Counted from the stretch's first letter, positions 1 to 8,482 are shown. The stretch is DNA of 64,000 nucleotides from UBA4486 sp041984885 (GCA_041984885.1 JBHIXH010000009.1:1-64000); one strand, 5' to 3'. Numbers and translations: made by a program. The notes: generated by a model not told the origin, from the sequence alone.

Positions 1-1
1 C

Positions 2-505
2 ACCGGCAAGTCGAGCGTGATTAACGTGCTGACACGACAACGCGGCCTGGCACGCGTCAGTAAGACACCGGGCCGCACGCAATTACTGAATTGTTTCTCC
101 TTGTCGGAGGACCGCCGTTTGATAGATCTCCCCGGTTATGGCTATGCGAAAGTCCCGGAGGCAATGCAACAGCACTGGGGCGAGGTGATGCAGCAATATT
201 TCGCCTCGCGCGAATCGTTGCAAGGTCTCGTGCTGGTCGTCGATATCCGGCATGGCCTGAAACCGTTCGACCTGCAGATGGTGCAGTGGTGTGAGGCCGA
301 TGACCTGCCACTGCATATCCTGCTGAACAAGGCGGACAAACTGTCGCGTGGCGCGGGCCTGAACTTGCTGAACCAGGTGCGCGCGCAGCTGCACAACTCC
401 GTCAGCCTGCAGACGTTTTCAGCGCTGCAACGTACCGGTTTGCCGGATTTGATCCAGCAACTAGACCGCTGGTTTGACTGGCAGCAGGTAGACGGTGGGG
501 ATTAA
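2..505 (+). CDS. engB: Ribosome biogenesis GTPase EngB/YsxC (5'-truncated)
   Basis: TRAFAC-class GTPase needed for late assembly of the large ribosomal subunit. The gene runs off the left edge, so the N-terminus is missing; 167 codons are visible against about 200 for the family. The P-loop is cut, leaving TGKSS at the window start. The rest is intact: switch I with TPGRTQ, G3 DLPGYG, G4 NKAD and G5 with SA near the C-terminus. The GTG at 17 lies inside the P-loop and is not a start. The TPGRTQ and DLPGYGYAK signatures are typical of EngB. The gene ends at TAA, right before the hairpin-rich non-coding region in which other gammaproteobacteria carry an sRNA (Spot 42 or ErsA) next to this gene. 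Confidence 0.95.
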   Translation, partial: TGKSSVINVLTRQRGLARVSKTPGRTQLLNCFSLSEDRRLIDLPGYGYAKVPEAMQQHWGEVMQQYFASRESLQGLVLVVDIRHGLKPFDLQMVQWCEADDLPLHILLNKADKLSRGAGLNLLNQVRAQLHNSVSLQTFSALQRTGLPDLIQQLDRWFDWQQVDGGD

Positions 506-612
506 AAAAAGGCCCCGGGCTGTCAAGGGGAGGTAGGCATTCCGGGGCCGAGTATTACCCGGCTGGGGAGACCGGGATCTCTACCGCCCAGGGAGGTAGG
601 GCGGAAGTCATT
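506..612 (-). ncRNA. Candidate small RNA with three C-rich hairpin loops, next to engB
   Basis: Read on the minus strand, this stretch folds into three successive hairpins. The first has stem 599-604/584-589 with loop UACCUCCCU. The second has stem 572-576/558-562 with loop UCUCCCCAG. The third has an 8-bp GC stem at 542-549/511-518 and is followed by a run of seven Us, a textbook intrinsic terminator. Its large loop again holds CUACCUCCCC. Each loop could pair with Shine-Dalgarno GGAGG. The location, converging on the 3' end of engB, matches that of Spot 42 in E. coli and ErsA in Pseudomonas (established knowledge). No clear sigma70 promoter was found just upstream; TTGTGA and TACTTA-like elements near 615-650 are weak, so the 5' end is approximate. 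Read on the plus strand, the loops show GGA motifs like CsrA sponges, but that orientation has no terminator. Confidence 0.6.
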
Positions 613-810
613 AAGTACAAGTTTAGAACAAATCTGCCGGAGAAAAGTTCACAATTCACGCGGATTGCCAGTGTTGCCCGGGCGTTTTATACACATTGCC
701 GCGAGCCGCTTGCCGGTTTCGCCAAATTGGTTAAATTTCATCCGGCTGAACCCCGCATTGAGTCGTGTAGATTACTGATTATTATAGAAATTAATATAAC
801 TGGTTAATTT

Positions 811-839
811 TTGACAGATCTGTAATCAATTCTTAATAA
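811..839 (+). promoter_or_regulatory. Orphan near-consensus sigma70 promoter
   Basis: TTGACA at 811-816, a 17-bp spacer and TAATAA at 834-839 make a near-perfect vegetative promoter pointing right, within an AT-rich stretch. No plus-strand gene follows: the next gene, at 1004, is on the opposite strand. A transcript from about 846 would cross the DnaA-box-like sites and meet a U-run at 914-919 after a very short stem, so it may make a short untranslated RNA. That is inference. Confidence 0.5.
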
Positions 840-867
840 AAAGCCTTTTTTATTCAAAATCGATATT

Positions 868-902
868 TAATCCACAGTGTTGTCCACCGTTTTTGTGGAT
901 AA
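868..902. promoter_or_regulatory. Cluster of DnaA-box-like sites
   Basis: A perfect DnaA box (TTATCCACA) lies on the minus strand at 894-902. A one-mismatch box, TAATCCACA, lies at 868-876 on the plus strand, and a two-mismatch site, TTGTCCACC, at 880-888. The outer two form a perfect 7-bp inverted repeat, ATCCACA/TGTGGAT. The surroundings (740-960) are AT-rich. I see no further cluster, so this looks more like a DnaA-responsive or titrating site than an origin. Confidence 0.4.
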
Positions 903-1003
903 ATCGCAAAGCGTTTTTTAGCAGGGGTTTAACAAAATTTAATGACAGGTTGTATTAAAGAAACCAGCTAAGTCTATGATGGTGCACCGCGCCAATTTGC
1001 GTT

Positions 1004-2467
1004 TTACTGGACAAGTTTTATCAACGAACCGGCTTGAGGTTCCCTGTCCGGGTAGAGGCCATTTAACAGTCGCAACTGCTCGGCGGCGTATTGCTCCAGC
1101 GGTGACTGTTTCGCCAGGTCATCGATCGATTCCGCTCCCGCCTGCACCGTTTTCAACAGCAACGGTTTGGCCAGGGTACGCTCGTTCGGTGTCAGGGCGT
1201 GGAAGCTTTTCATGCTCGACAGGAACGCTGCGTCAAATTGTGCGATGGCGCGCGGGTCGTCGGTCAGCCCGGCCATGATATAGGCCATGTTGTTGAAATA
1301 AATGACGGTCAGTCGGGCCAGACGCTGGCCAAAGTTCGTGTTCAGTGTTGCCGTGCCGGTATGCGCCTCGTTGCCGTGAATGTTGAGCGGGTTGTCGTTC
1401 GACAGGTTCGACAGGCCGAGCCGTTCGATCATGAACTGCCGCGGGCTGATTCGCTTGTTCAGATCTTCCGCCGTCAGTTGCATGATCGCCTTGCCCCCGG
1501 GACTGCTGATGATCAGGCTGTCGGGCCGGTTCGTCATATGCCAGCCCTGCGGGAAGCTGAAACTAAAGCCGAGTTTTTCGTGATAGAAATTATTGCCGCG
1601 GGTGATGCCTTCTTTCGGGCTGTCGCCAAAGACGACGCCGTCCATTTTGTCCATGAACGCCTCGACGCCGACATACGGCTCGGCCGCGGTCTTCAGTTTG
1701 TCGGCAAAACCGATGACTTCCTGCAGGCGCGTATCGTTGTCCGGGTGGGTCGAGAACAGGCCATGATACGTACGCGGCTCGCGTCCCTCGGCTTCAGCGC
1801 GGGCTTTCTCAAACGTTTCCTGGTCTTTCAGGACACCGATCACTTTCAACATCGCCTGGCTTTCATAACCGGTTTGGGCCAGGTATTCGGCGCCAAGTCG
1901 GTCGGCCTCGAGTTCATGGTCACGACCGTAACCACGCAACAACGCAGTACCGAATAAATTCACCAGTTGGTTGGATACGGCATTGTTCATGCCGGGGATA
2001 AATATTGCGCCGAGCGTAGCACCGATGCTGGCCAGCTGCGTCGCGCTGTATTGACGGACAGAATGGCGCGCGGTGACGTGACCGATTTCATGGCCGAGCA
2101 CGGCGGCGAGTTCCGCCTCGCTTTTCATGTAGGCCATCAGGCCACGGGTGATATAGATGTAGCCACCCGGTAGCGCGAACGCGTTCACTTCCTTGCTGTC
2201 GAGTACGGTAAAGCGATAGATCAGGTTATTCCGATGGCTGTTACGTGCCAGTCTTTCGCCGATGTTTTGTACATACACCTGCAGTTCTGGGTCGTCATAG
2301 ACGCCATATTGTTTCAGCACTTCCTGATGTGTCTGGCGACCGAGCGAGATCTCCTGCTGTTCGCTCATGAAGACGATGTCCTGCGCACCGGTCGCCGGAT
2401 TGGTCGCGCAGGCACCGAGTTGCAGGATCAGTCCGAGTACGATGACAGGTTGCAGAATTTTCATCAT
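1004..2467 (-). CDS. M48 family zinc metalloprotease lipoprotein
   Basis: Predicted periplasmic membrane-anchored protease of the M48 (BepA/LoiP-like) group, 487 residues from ATG 2467. The reading frame is open further upstream, but that part would run through the rpmE terminator at 2525-2547 and is not coding. The chosen start gives a lipoprotein signal ending in LGAC (Cys19). The zinc motif HEIGH begins at residue 126, followed by the third-ligand segment ELEADRLGAEYL. The C-terminal 170 residues lack the TPR repeats of BepA and instead hold a domain starting LGFSFSFPQGW, which I do not recognise. A role in outer-membrane protein quality control is inferred from the family. A second ATG directly follows the first. 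Confidence 0.9.
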   Translation of the reverse strand: MMKILQPVIVLGLILQLGACATNPATGAQDIVFMSEQQEISLGRQTHQEVLKQYGVYDDPELQVYVQNIGERLARNSHRNNLIYRFTVLDSKEVNAFALPGGYIYITRGLMAYMKSEAELAAVLGHEIGHVTARHSVRQYSATQLASIGATLGAIFIPGMNNAVSNQLVNLFGTALLRGYGRDHELEADRLGAEYLAQTGYESQAMLKVIGVLKDQETFEKARAEAEGREPRTYHGLFSTHPDNDTRLQEVIGFADKLKTAAEPYVGVEAFMDKMDGVVFGDSPKEGITRGNNFYHEKLGFSFSFPQGWHMTNRPDSLIISSPGGKAIMQLTAEDLNKRISPRQFMIERLGLSNLSNDNPLNIHGNEAHTGTATLNTNFGQRLARLTVIYFNNMAYIMAGLTDDPRAIAQFDAAFLSSMKSFHALTPNERTLAKPLLLKTVQAGAESIDDLAKQSPLEQYAAEQLRLLNGLYPDREPQAGSLIKLVQ

Positions 2468-2518
2468 GTCGATTCTAGGACAGGCAGAACAGAAATTCAG
2501 TTCGATAACCGCGGACAA

Positions 2519-2547
2519 AAAAAAAGCGCCGACTGGCGCTTTTTTTA
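2519..2547. terminator. Bidirectional intrinsic terminator after rpmE
   Basis: The stem AGCGCC-GACT-GGCGCT is flanked by a run of As on the left and a run of Ts on the right, so it can stop transcription on both strands. It lies directly after the rpmE stop on the minus strand and separates rpmE from the M48 protease gene. Confidence 0.88.
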
Positions 2548-2553
2548 ATTCGG

Positions 2554-2754
2554 TCACATCCCGTATTTGCGGCGGAACTTGTCGACGCGTCCGGCGGTAT
2601 CCAGCATTTTTTGCTTGCCGGTATAGAACGGATGGCATTCGGAGCAGACATCGATGTGTAATTCTGTTGTGTGCGTCGAACGCGTCTTGAACTGGTTACC
2701 GCATGAGCAGGTAACGTCGATCTGTTCGTACTTCGGGTGAATGTCTGTCTTCAT
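2554..2754 (-). CDS. rpmE: 50S ribosomal protein L31, zinc-binding type
   Basis: Large-subunit ribosomal protein L31, 66 residues, normal for the family. It begins MKTDIHPKY and carries CxC (Cys16, Cys18) plus CxxC (Cys37, Cys40), the zinc-binding C+ form. In many bacteria this form is replaced by a zinc-free paralogue under zinc limitation; no paralogue is in this window. The gene is monocistronic, with its own terminator right downstream. I found only weak promoter-like elements between 2755 and 2843. Confidence 0.97.
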   Translation of the reverse strand: MKTDIHPKYEQIDVTCSCGNQFKTRSTHTTELHIDVCSECHPFYTGKQKMLDTAGRVDKFRRKYGM

Positions 2755-2843
2755 GATTGCCAGTTTACTATGATTGATACAGGGGGCGCGAGTTTATGCG
2801 AATCAGCCGGGCTTAGCAACGCTGAAACCGCGTTTTTGTACGA

Positions 2844-3215
2844 TTATTCCGGCTTGTCTGCCCGGCTTTTAAAGTCGAGCACCGTCGCCGCCGGCCTGCT
2901 ATCGGGCTCCTTTCGGGTCGTGCTCTTGCCGAGGTCTTCAATCGTCTGGACCAGGCCCGCGTCACCCAGCACACTGTCCCACATCATCGATGAGATCTTG
3001 ATGCAGGATGCGAGCGGGTTTTTCGACCTGTCGCGTGCCTGGTCGATTTGCCATTGCAGGCCCTCAATCCGTTGCCGCATCGACTCGGGTACCTGTGCCA
3101 TCATTTGTTCGATGCGCTCGCGGCGCAGCTGTTCGAATTTTTCCGGATCATCCTGTGCCAGCCTGACCCATTCGTCAAAATCAAATGATTTTCCTGTCTG
3201 TTTCTTGTTATCCAT
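2844..3215 (-). CDS. DUF3135-type small protein
   Basis: Hypothetical cytoplasmic protein of about 123 residues. The N-terminal part, FDFDEWVRLAQDDPEKFEQLR, followed by a helical segment ending near WQIDQAR, resembles the DUF3135 family found in gammaproteobacteria; I recall this family without having searched. The C-terminal third is low-complexity and charged. The chosen ATG (MDNKKQ) lies four codons inside a longer open frame, and either start is possible. It has no signal peptide or membrane segment. It lies just downstream of xthA on the same strand. Confidence 0.7.
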   Translation of the reverse strand: MDNKKQTGKSFDFDEWVRLAQDDPEKFEQLRRERIEQMMAQVPESMRQRIEGLQWQIDQARDRSKNPLASCIKISSMMWDSVLGDAGLVQTIEDLGKSTTRKEPDSRPAATVLDFKSRADKPE

Positions 3216-3302
3216 CAGTGGCCGCAAGGTGATAATTTTTATTAGCTAACTGACAGGTTTTCGGGTAATCCGGCAAAACCTTTAGCTTCGTCAGTGCTGA
3301 CG

Positions 3303-4073
3303 TTACCAGTCGAATTCAGCGATGATCGGTGTATGGTCGGATGGCCGTTCACGTTCACGTGGCGCGATATCGATCCAGCAGGTGCGTAGCGTCTCGCACA
3401 GGGTCGCGCTAGCCAGCACGTGATCGATGCGCAGGCCACGATTTCGCCGGTAACCGGCGGCGCGGTAATCCCACCAGGTGAAATGACCGGCCTCGTCATG
3501 CAATGCGCGAAAACAATCGATGAGACCGTGCCCGAGCAAGGTTTCGAATTCAGCGCGTTCGGCCTCGCTGACCAGCACCTTGCCGATCCATTCTTGCGGG
3601 TCATGCACATCCTCGTCTGCCGGTGCAATATTAAAATCGCCAACGATAATTAATTCGCTGTCAGCTGCCAGCAACTGTTGGACGTAGTCATGCAGGTGAC
3701 TGAACCAGTCGAGTTTATACGCGTATTTTTCTGAACCGACTTCGGAGCCGTTCGGCACATACAGGTTCAGCAATGTGACATCGTCGTAAACGGCGGCGAT
3801 GACGCGTTGTTGCGGGTCTGCGTAACCGGGGATGCCAGTGCTTACCTGGCTGGCTTGCGTCTTCGAGAGTATGGCCACACCGTTATATGTCTTTTGACCG
3901 GTAAACACACTCTGGTAACCGGCGGCCAGAATTTCATCGACGGGAAACTGATCGTCCGTTTGTTTCGTCTCCTGCAATGCGAGCAGGTCCGGCTGTTGCT
4001 CGGTTAACCAGTCGATCACGTGCGGCAGGCGAACCCGCAGTGAATTAACATTCCAGCTGGCGACTTTAAACAT
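3303..4073 (-). CDS. xthA: Exodeoxyribonuclease III
   Basis: AP endonuclease and 3'-5' exonuclease of base-excision repair, 256 residues, full length for the ExoIII family. It begins MFKVASWNVNSLRVRL, the typical endonuclease/exonuclease/phosphatase fold opening. The metal-binding Glu is in LALQETK (residue 35). The catalytic GDFNIAP segment, the RIDHVLAS segment and the final SDHTPI with the general-base His are all present. It is transcribed with the SH3-domain gene upstream, with a gap of about 25 bases. Confidence 0.95.
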   Translation of the reverse strand: MFKVASWNVNSLRVRLPHVIDWLTEQQPDLLALQETKQTDDQFPVDEILAAGYQSVFTGQKTYNGVAILSKTQASQVSTGIPGYADPQQRVIAAVYDDVTLLNLYVPNGSEVGSEKYAYKLDWFSHLHDYVQQLLAADSELIIVGDFNIAPADEDVHDPQEWIGKVLVSEAERAEFETLLGHGLIDCFRALHDEAGHFTWWDYRAAGYRRNRGLRIDHVLASATLCETLRTCWIDIAPRERERPSDHTPIIAEFDW

Positions 4074-4097
4074 CAGGTTGAAGCTGCGGTTTTACAG

Positions 4098-4838
4098 TCA
4101 GACGCGAAAGCCGCTATGGCGTTTACGGTTGATAAAATCGTAGAGCACGAGGCCAAGGATCAGGCCGAGCAGGAGTGACACCAGTACGAACTTGTAGTGT
4201 AACTGGATGTAGGCGAGTGCGGCCTTGATGCTGAAGCCGCCCCTGGACGCGTCGGCCGCAGGGTTCAGCAGGCGCTGTACCTCCTCTTCCAGTGCGATGT
4301 TTTGTTGTTCCAGTTGCGCGATGCGTGTGTACAGTTCGCGGTTATCAGCCGTCGCCGGTGTCGCCGTGCCTGCTGTCTTGCGCAGCTTGGTCAGTTCCGC
4401 TTCGAGCTCGCCGGACTTCAGGCGGGCGCTTTTCAGTTCCTGCTTCAGTTTGTTGTTTTCGTCTTTTAACGCAGACGTTTCCTCGCCGCTGTCGGCTTGT
4501 TGCAAGCGGGTTTCCAGTTTACTGATCCTGTTTTTCAACTGCTGGTTGCGGCTGTTCACTTCCTCGAACAGGCGACGCGTGGGTTTTTCCGTGTTCAGGT
4601 AGTCATTTTGAATCCAGCCGGTGGTACCGGCTTCATCCTTCACCTGCGTGAGTTCATTGTCTTTTGCCAGTACTTCGAGTTCGGCCCCGGTCGCGAGTAA
4701 TTTCAGGATGGGGCTATCGAGACTGTTTTCCTGGTGCAGGCCAACGGTGACGCGATCAATGACCCATGCGGTCTCGCCAACAACCAGTGTTGGGAACAGC
4801 AGAAGTAACAGCAGACCGTGTTGGATGATTTTCAGCAT
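4098..4838 (-). CDS. SH3-domain membrane protein (YgiM/TIGR04211-like)
   Basis: Predicted inner-membrane-anchored periplasmic protein of 246 residues. An N-terminal signal peptide (1-21) is followed by a bacterial SH3 domain (about 25-90, ending GWIQNDYL). A long heptad coiled coil runs about 95-185, a single transmembrane helix lies near 210-232, and a short basic tail ends the protein. This order (signal, SH3b, coiled coil, C-terminal TM) is that of the YgiM family, whose exact function is not settled. It sits between prlC and xthA on one strand. Confidence 0.85.
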   Translation of the reverse strand: MLKIIQHGLLLLLLFPTLVVGETAWVIDRVTVGLHQENSLDSPILKLLATGAELEVLAKDNELTQVKDEAGTTGWIQNDYLNTEKPTRRLFEEVNSRNQQLKNRISKLETRLQQADSGEETSALKDENNKLKQELKSARLKSGELEAELTKLRKTAGTATPATADNRELYTRIAQLEQQNIALEEEVQRLLNPAADASRGGFSIKAALAYIQLHYKFVLVSLLLGLILGLVLYDFINRKRHSGFRV

Positions 4839-4865
4839 GACTGATGTATCTATGAGTTAAGTGGA

Positions 4866-6905
4866 TTATGCCGTAATTCCACTATGTCTCAACAGTGCCT
4901 CGACCGAGGGTTCGCGGCCACGAAACTCAACGAACAGCTCTAACGGTTCACGTGCCCCGCCCTGCTGCAGGATTGATTGCAAAAACTGGTGGCCGGTCGT
5001 TTCATCAAAGATGCCGTTCTCCTCGAATTTTGAAAAGGCGTCGGCAGACAGGACCTCGGCCCATTTGTAGCTGTAATAACCGGCCGCATAGCCACCGGCA
5101 AAGATATGCGAGAAGCTGTTTTGAAAGCGATTGAATGCCGGTGGTCTGACCGCGGCGACCTCGGCGCGAATCGAGTCGAGCAGTTGTTGAATCTGCCCGG
5201 CGTTATCGATATCGGTGCGCGTGTGCAGGTGAAAATCAAACAGGGCGAACTCCAATTGCCGTACCATCTGCATCGCAGACTGAAAATTTTTCGCTGCCAG
5301 CAGACGTTCGAACAGCTCGTCCGGGATCGTCTCACCGGTCTCATGATGCCGGGCAAACAGGTCGAGTGCCTCGCGTTCCCAGCACCAGTTCTCCATGAAT
5401 TGACTCGGTAACTCGACCGCATCCCAGGGCACACCGTTGATGCCGGAGACGCCGGCGTAATCAACTTGCGTCAACATATGATGCAGGCCATGACCGAACT
5501 CGTGAAACAGCGTGATGACCTCGTCATGCGTGATCAAGGCCGGCTGCGCACCGACCGGCGGGGTAAAGTTGCACGTCAGATAGGCGACCGGATGCTGTAT
5601 GCCCTGTTTTTGTTTGCGCCTGACGATACATTCATCCATCCATGCGCCGCCGCGTTTGTGTTTACGGGCATACAGATCCAGGTAGAAGCTGCCCTGCAGT
5701 TCATTCGCTGCATTGTATATTTCAAAAAACTGTACATCTTTATGCCAGTTGGCGACGCCGGTTTTTTCCTTGATGTTCAAACCGTATAACCGCTGGACTA
5801 CGGCGAACAATCCATCGAGTACATTCGGTACGGAAAAATACGGGCGCAGATCTTCGTCCGAGATTTGGAACGTCGCCTGTTTCAGTTTCTCCGAATAGTA
5901 GGCAATGTCCCAGACCTCGACGTGTTCGCATTGATACTGTTCTTTCGCGAATTGTTCGACGGCGTGTAATTCCGCCCGTGCCTTGTCGACGGATTTTTCG
6001 GCCAGCTCGTTCAAAAAGTCGATCACCTGTTGCGGCGTGTCGGCCATCTTTTTAGCCAGTGATAACTCCGCATACGATTCATACCCGAGCAACCGGGCGA
6101 CCTGCTGGCGTTTGCCAACGATCTGAACCATGACCTCCGAGTTGTCCCATTTACTGTCGTTACCGTTTTCGGCCGATGCGCGAGTGCAGTAGGCACTGTA
6201 CATTTCACGCCTGAGTTCGGCATTGTCCGCGTATTGCATAACCGGCATGTAGCAGGGAAAGTCGAGCGTTAATATCCAGCCCGGTTTGTCTTCCTGTTCG
6301 GCCGCCTGGTGTAGAAAACCGAGTACGCTGTCCGGCAGGCCGGATAACTCAGCTTTATCCGTGACGTGTTTTTTCCACGCGTGCGTGGAGTCGAGCAGGT
6401 TTTCCTCGAAGCGGGTTTGCAATTTCGACAGATCCTGTTGCAGTTGTTTGTACTGTTGTTGCTTGTCCGGTTCCAGGTCGATACCGGACAGGCGAAAGTC
6501 GCGTAACGCGTTGTCAATAATTTTTTTCTGCGCTGGCTCAAGCCCGGCGAACGCGTCGCTTTCAGCGACCTGTTTATATGCCTCGAACAGTTGTCGGTTC
6601 TGACCCAGCTCGGTCGAGTAATCGGATAACTTCGAAATACAGGCGTTATAGGCTTTCCGCAGTGCCTCGCTGTCTTTCACACCATGCAGGTGTCCAACCG
6701 GTGACCAGGCACGGTTTAACGCATCGTCCATGTCCTCAATCGGTTGAATGAAGTTGTCCCAGGTATAGGTATCGATTTCGTTTAACAGGCGCTCGATGCC
6801 GGCACGGTTTTGATCGAGCAGTTGATCGATTGCCGGTTCGATGTGCTCGGCCGTGATTTTGTCAAACGCGGGTAACTGATCATTTTGTAATAGCGGGTTT
6901 TGCAT
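4866..6905 (-). CDS. prlC: Oligopeptidase A (M3 metallopeptidase)
   Basis: Cytoplasmic zinc oligopeptidase that degrades short peptides, including cleaved signal peptides. Its 679 residues match the OpdA/PrlC family. The zinc motif HEFGHGLHH starts at residue 468, with the expected downstream region around VELPSQFMENW. The N-terminus (LPAFDKITAEHIEPAI) and the C-terminus are typical of the family. The gene is on the same strand as the SH3-domain gene, with a 27-base gap, and downstream of the GIDE/lemA pair. Confidence 0.95.
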   Translation of the reverse strand: MQNPLLQNDQLPAFDKITAEHIEPAIDQLLDQNRAGIERLLNEIDTYTWDNFIQPIEDMDDALNRAWSPVGHLHGVKDSEALRKAYNACISKLSDYSTELGQNRQLFEAYKQVAESDAFAGLEPAQKKIIDNALRDFRLSGIDLEPDKQQQYKQLQQDLSKLQTRFEENLLDSTHAWKKHVTDKAELSGLPDSVLGFLHQAAEQEDKPGWILTLDFPCYMPVMQYADNAELRREMYSAYCTRASAENGNDSKWDNSEVMVQIVGKRQQVARLLGYESYAELSLAKKMADTPQQVIDFLNELAEKSVDKARAELHAVEQFAKEQYQCEHVEVWDIAYYSEKLKQATFQISDEDLRPYFSVPNVLDGLFAVVQRLYGLNIKEKTGVANWHKDVQFFEIYNAANELQGSFYLDLYARKHKRGGAWMDECIVRRKQKQGIQHPVAYLTCNFTPPVGAQPALITHDEVITLFHEFGHGLHHMLTQVDYAGVSGINGVPWDAVELPSQFMENWCWEREALDLFARHHETGETIPDELFERLLAAKNFQSAMQMVRQLEFALFDFHLHTRTDIDNAGQIQQLLDSIRAEVAAVRPPAFNRFQNSFSHIFAGGYAAGYYSYKWAEVLSADAFSKFEENGIFDETTGHQFLQSILQQGGAREPLELFVEFRGREPSVEALLRHSGITA

Positions 6906-6939
6906 ATTGGATGTAACAGTAAAAAAATTGCGTCGCAGC

Positions 6940-7899
6940 TTAGCCTGACAGTCGCAACGTGATCAACCAGGTAGCGAGGGCTCCGCAGACAAAAAACATG
7001 ATTTTGCCGAAGCGATAATACAGCGCATAACTTTTAACCAGATCATCTTCTTCTACCGCCGACAGGATAAACGGCCGGCGCCGGTCACAGGTCTTGCCGA
7101 TCAGGTTCGTCGGCATCGCGATCTTCTCTTCCGCATGTTGTTTTTGCACCTCGGCCAGTGCCGTCTCGCGTGCCTGCTGCCATTCTTCCATGCAGATCTC
7201 GCCGTCCTTGTTTTTATCAAAGCGTGACAGCATGGTCTCCGCGTCCTGTTTCCATTCTTTTAACAGTTCACGCACGTCTGCGTTTATGTCGAAGTTACCA
7301 CCGGCACCGCCCTCGGTGCGAAACAGGCCAATCGCATATAAGCGGTCATCCGGATGCATTCTGTGTTCGGTATATCGATAGCGGCCAATACCGACAGAGA
7401 AATTCGAAGTCCACTTTGACATTTTGCTTTTCTTTTTACGGGCGCGCGGACGTGATTCCGGTGTCGGAGTCGAGCCATACCAGATGTCGGTTTCTGCCGG
7501 CGTCACCTTGGCCCCTTCCGGATCGACGACGCAGTCGCCGGTTTGATCACGTAACAGGAACAGGTCATCCGATGTGCCATTGCGTATGGTTACCCAGCGC
7601 GAGTTTTTGCCCGAACCGCGTTTTTCCTCGACACTGAACTTGTACCAGGTGGACGTGGTGCCGGTTAACGGCGCGACGATAGGCGGACCTTCCAGCAGCA
7701 AGCCGATGCCGTTTAACTCGACATAGCCCTGGGCGGCAGATCGGATCAGCGAAGTCGGTGTGTCTTCAAACAGACGCTTGCGGTAAAAGTAGACATAGGC
7801 GGCGATAAAACTCGCCACCGAGGCGGCGACCAGTGCAATGGCCCAGAACCAGAAGTCATCGGCCGGTGCCGATCGTACCCAGTCTGCCACCACACCCAC
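6940..7899 (-). CDS. GIDE-domain membrane protein with EF-hand, partner of LemA
   Basis: Membrane protein of 319 residues with transmembrane helices near 18-38 and 295-315. The region between them resembles the GIDE domain (the E3-ligase-like domain of eukaryotic MULAN): an N-terminal part with VELNGIGLLLEGPPIVAPLTGT, then WYKFSVEE and a long basic loop. Bacterial GIDE proteins are typically encoded beside lemA, as here (10-base gap). Residues 228-239 form a canonical EF-hand loop (DKNKDGEICMEE) with acidic residues at the calcium positions, which is not a standard GIDE part. Function unknown; calcium sensing is inference. Confidence 0.78.
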   Translation of the reverse strand: MGVVADWVRSAPADDFWFWAIALVAASVASFIAAYVYFYRKRLFEDTPTSLIRSAAQGYVELNGIGLLLEGPPIVAPLTGTTSTWYKFSVEEKRGSGKNSRWVTIRNGTSDDLFLLRDQTGDCVVDPEGAKVTPAETDIWYGSTPTPESRPRARKKKSKMSKWTSNFSVGIGRYRYTEHRMHPDDRLYAIGLFRTEGGAGGNFDINADVRELLKEWKQDAETMLSRFDKNKDGEICMEEWQQARETALAEVQKQHAEEKIAMPTNLIGKTCDRRRPFILSAVEEDDLVKSYALYYRFGKIMFFVCGALATWLITLRLSG

Positions 7900-7909
7900 T
7901 TAATTGTCC

Positions 7910-8482
7910 CTAGGTGAACAGTTCCTTCATATCGACGTCTTTTTTCTCTTCTTCGCTAAACTCGAGCAATTCGCGCGGGCCAAAATTCATCATGCGCGCA
8001 ATGATAATGTCCGGGAATTGTTCGATGCGTACATTATTGTTGTTCACCGATTCGTTATAGAACTCACGTCGGTCCGCGATCGAATTTTCCAGGCCGGAGA
8101 TGCGGCTTTGCAGGTGCGTGAAGTTATTGTTCGCTTTCAGATCCGGGTACGCTTCGGCGACGGCGAATAAATTACCGAGGCCCATGCGCAATTGTGTCTC
8201 GGCCGGACCGAGCGCGCCGACGTCGCCTTTTTCGCGCGCGTTGAACACGGCTGTTCGCGCCTGCATGACTTTTTCCAGTGTCTCCTGTTCGAACTTCATG
8301 TATTGCTTGCACGTTTCGACCAGTTTCGGCAATTCGTCGTGACGCTGTTTTAACAGGACATCGATGTTTGACCAGGCCTTGTCGACGTTGTGTTTGAGCG
8401 AGACAAGGTTGTTATACAAGGTAACGCCATAGACACCGGCAGCGATGATGACACCCCAGAATATAAACGTGGACACGTCCAT
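7910..8482 (-). CDS. lemA: LemA family protein
   Basis: LemA-like protein, 190 residues: one N-terminal transmembrane helix (about 4-24) followed by a long helical domain that includes YNNLVSLKHNVDKAWSNIDVLLKQRHDELPKLV in pieces typical of the family. The start is supported by a strong GGAGGA 7 bases upstream. It is divergent from bfr and probably co-transcribed with the GIDE-domain gene. The family's biochemical role is not known. Confidence 0.93.
   Translation of the reverse strand: MDVSTFIFWGVIIAAGVYGVTLYNNLVSLKHNVDKAWSNIDVLLKQRHDELPKLVETCKQYMKFEQETLEKVMQARTAVFNAREKGDVGALGPAETQLRMGLGNLFAVAEAYPDLKANNNFTHLQSRISGLENSIADRREFYNESVNNNNVRIEQFPDIIIARMMNFGPRELLEFSEEEKKDVDMKELFT

Noticed and set aside
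506..612. CsrA-sponge RNA on the plus strand
   Set aside because: The loops do show GGA on this strand, but the U-tract terminator exists only on the minus strand, so a minus-strand sRNA is the better reading.
1199..1957. 252-codon plus-strand open frame
   Set aside because: Lies fully antisense to the M48 protease gene, with no ribosome site or recognisable product; the HEIGH-containing strand is the coding one.
2737..3249. 170-codon plus-strand open frame
   Set aside because: Shadow over the DUF3135-type gene and the rpmE upstream region; Ser/Cys-rich, low-quality composition.
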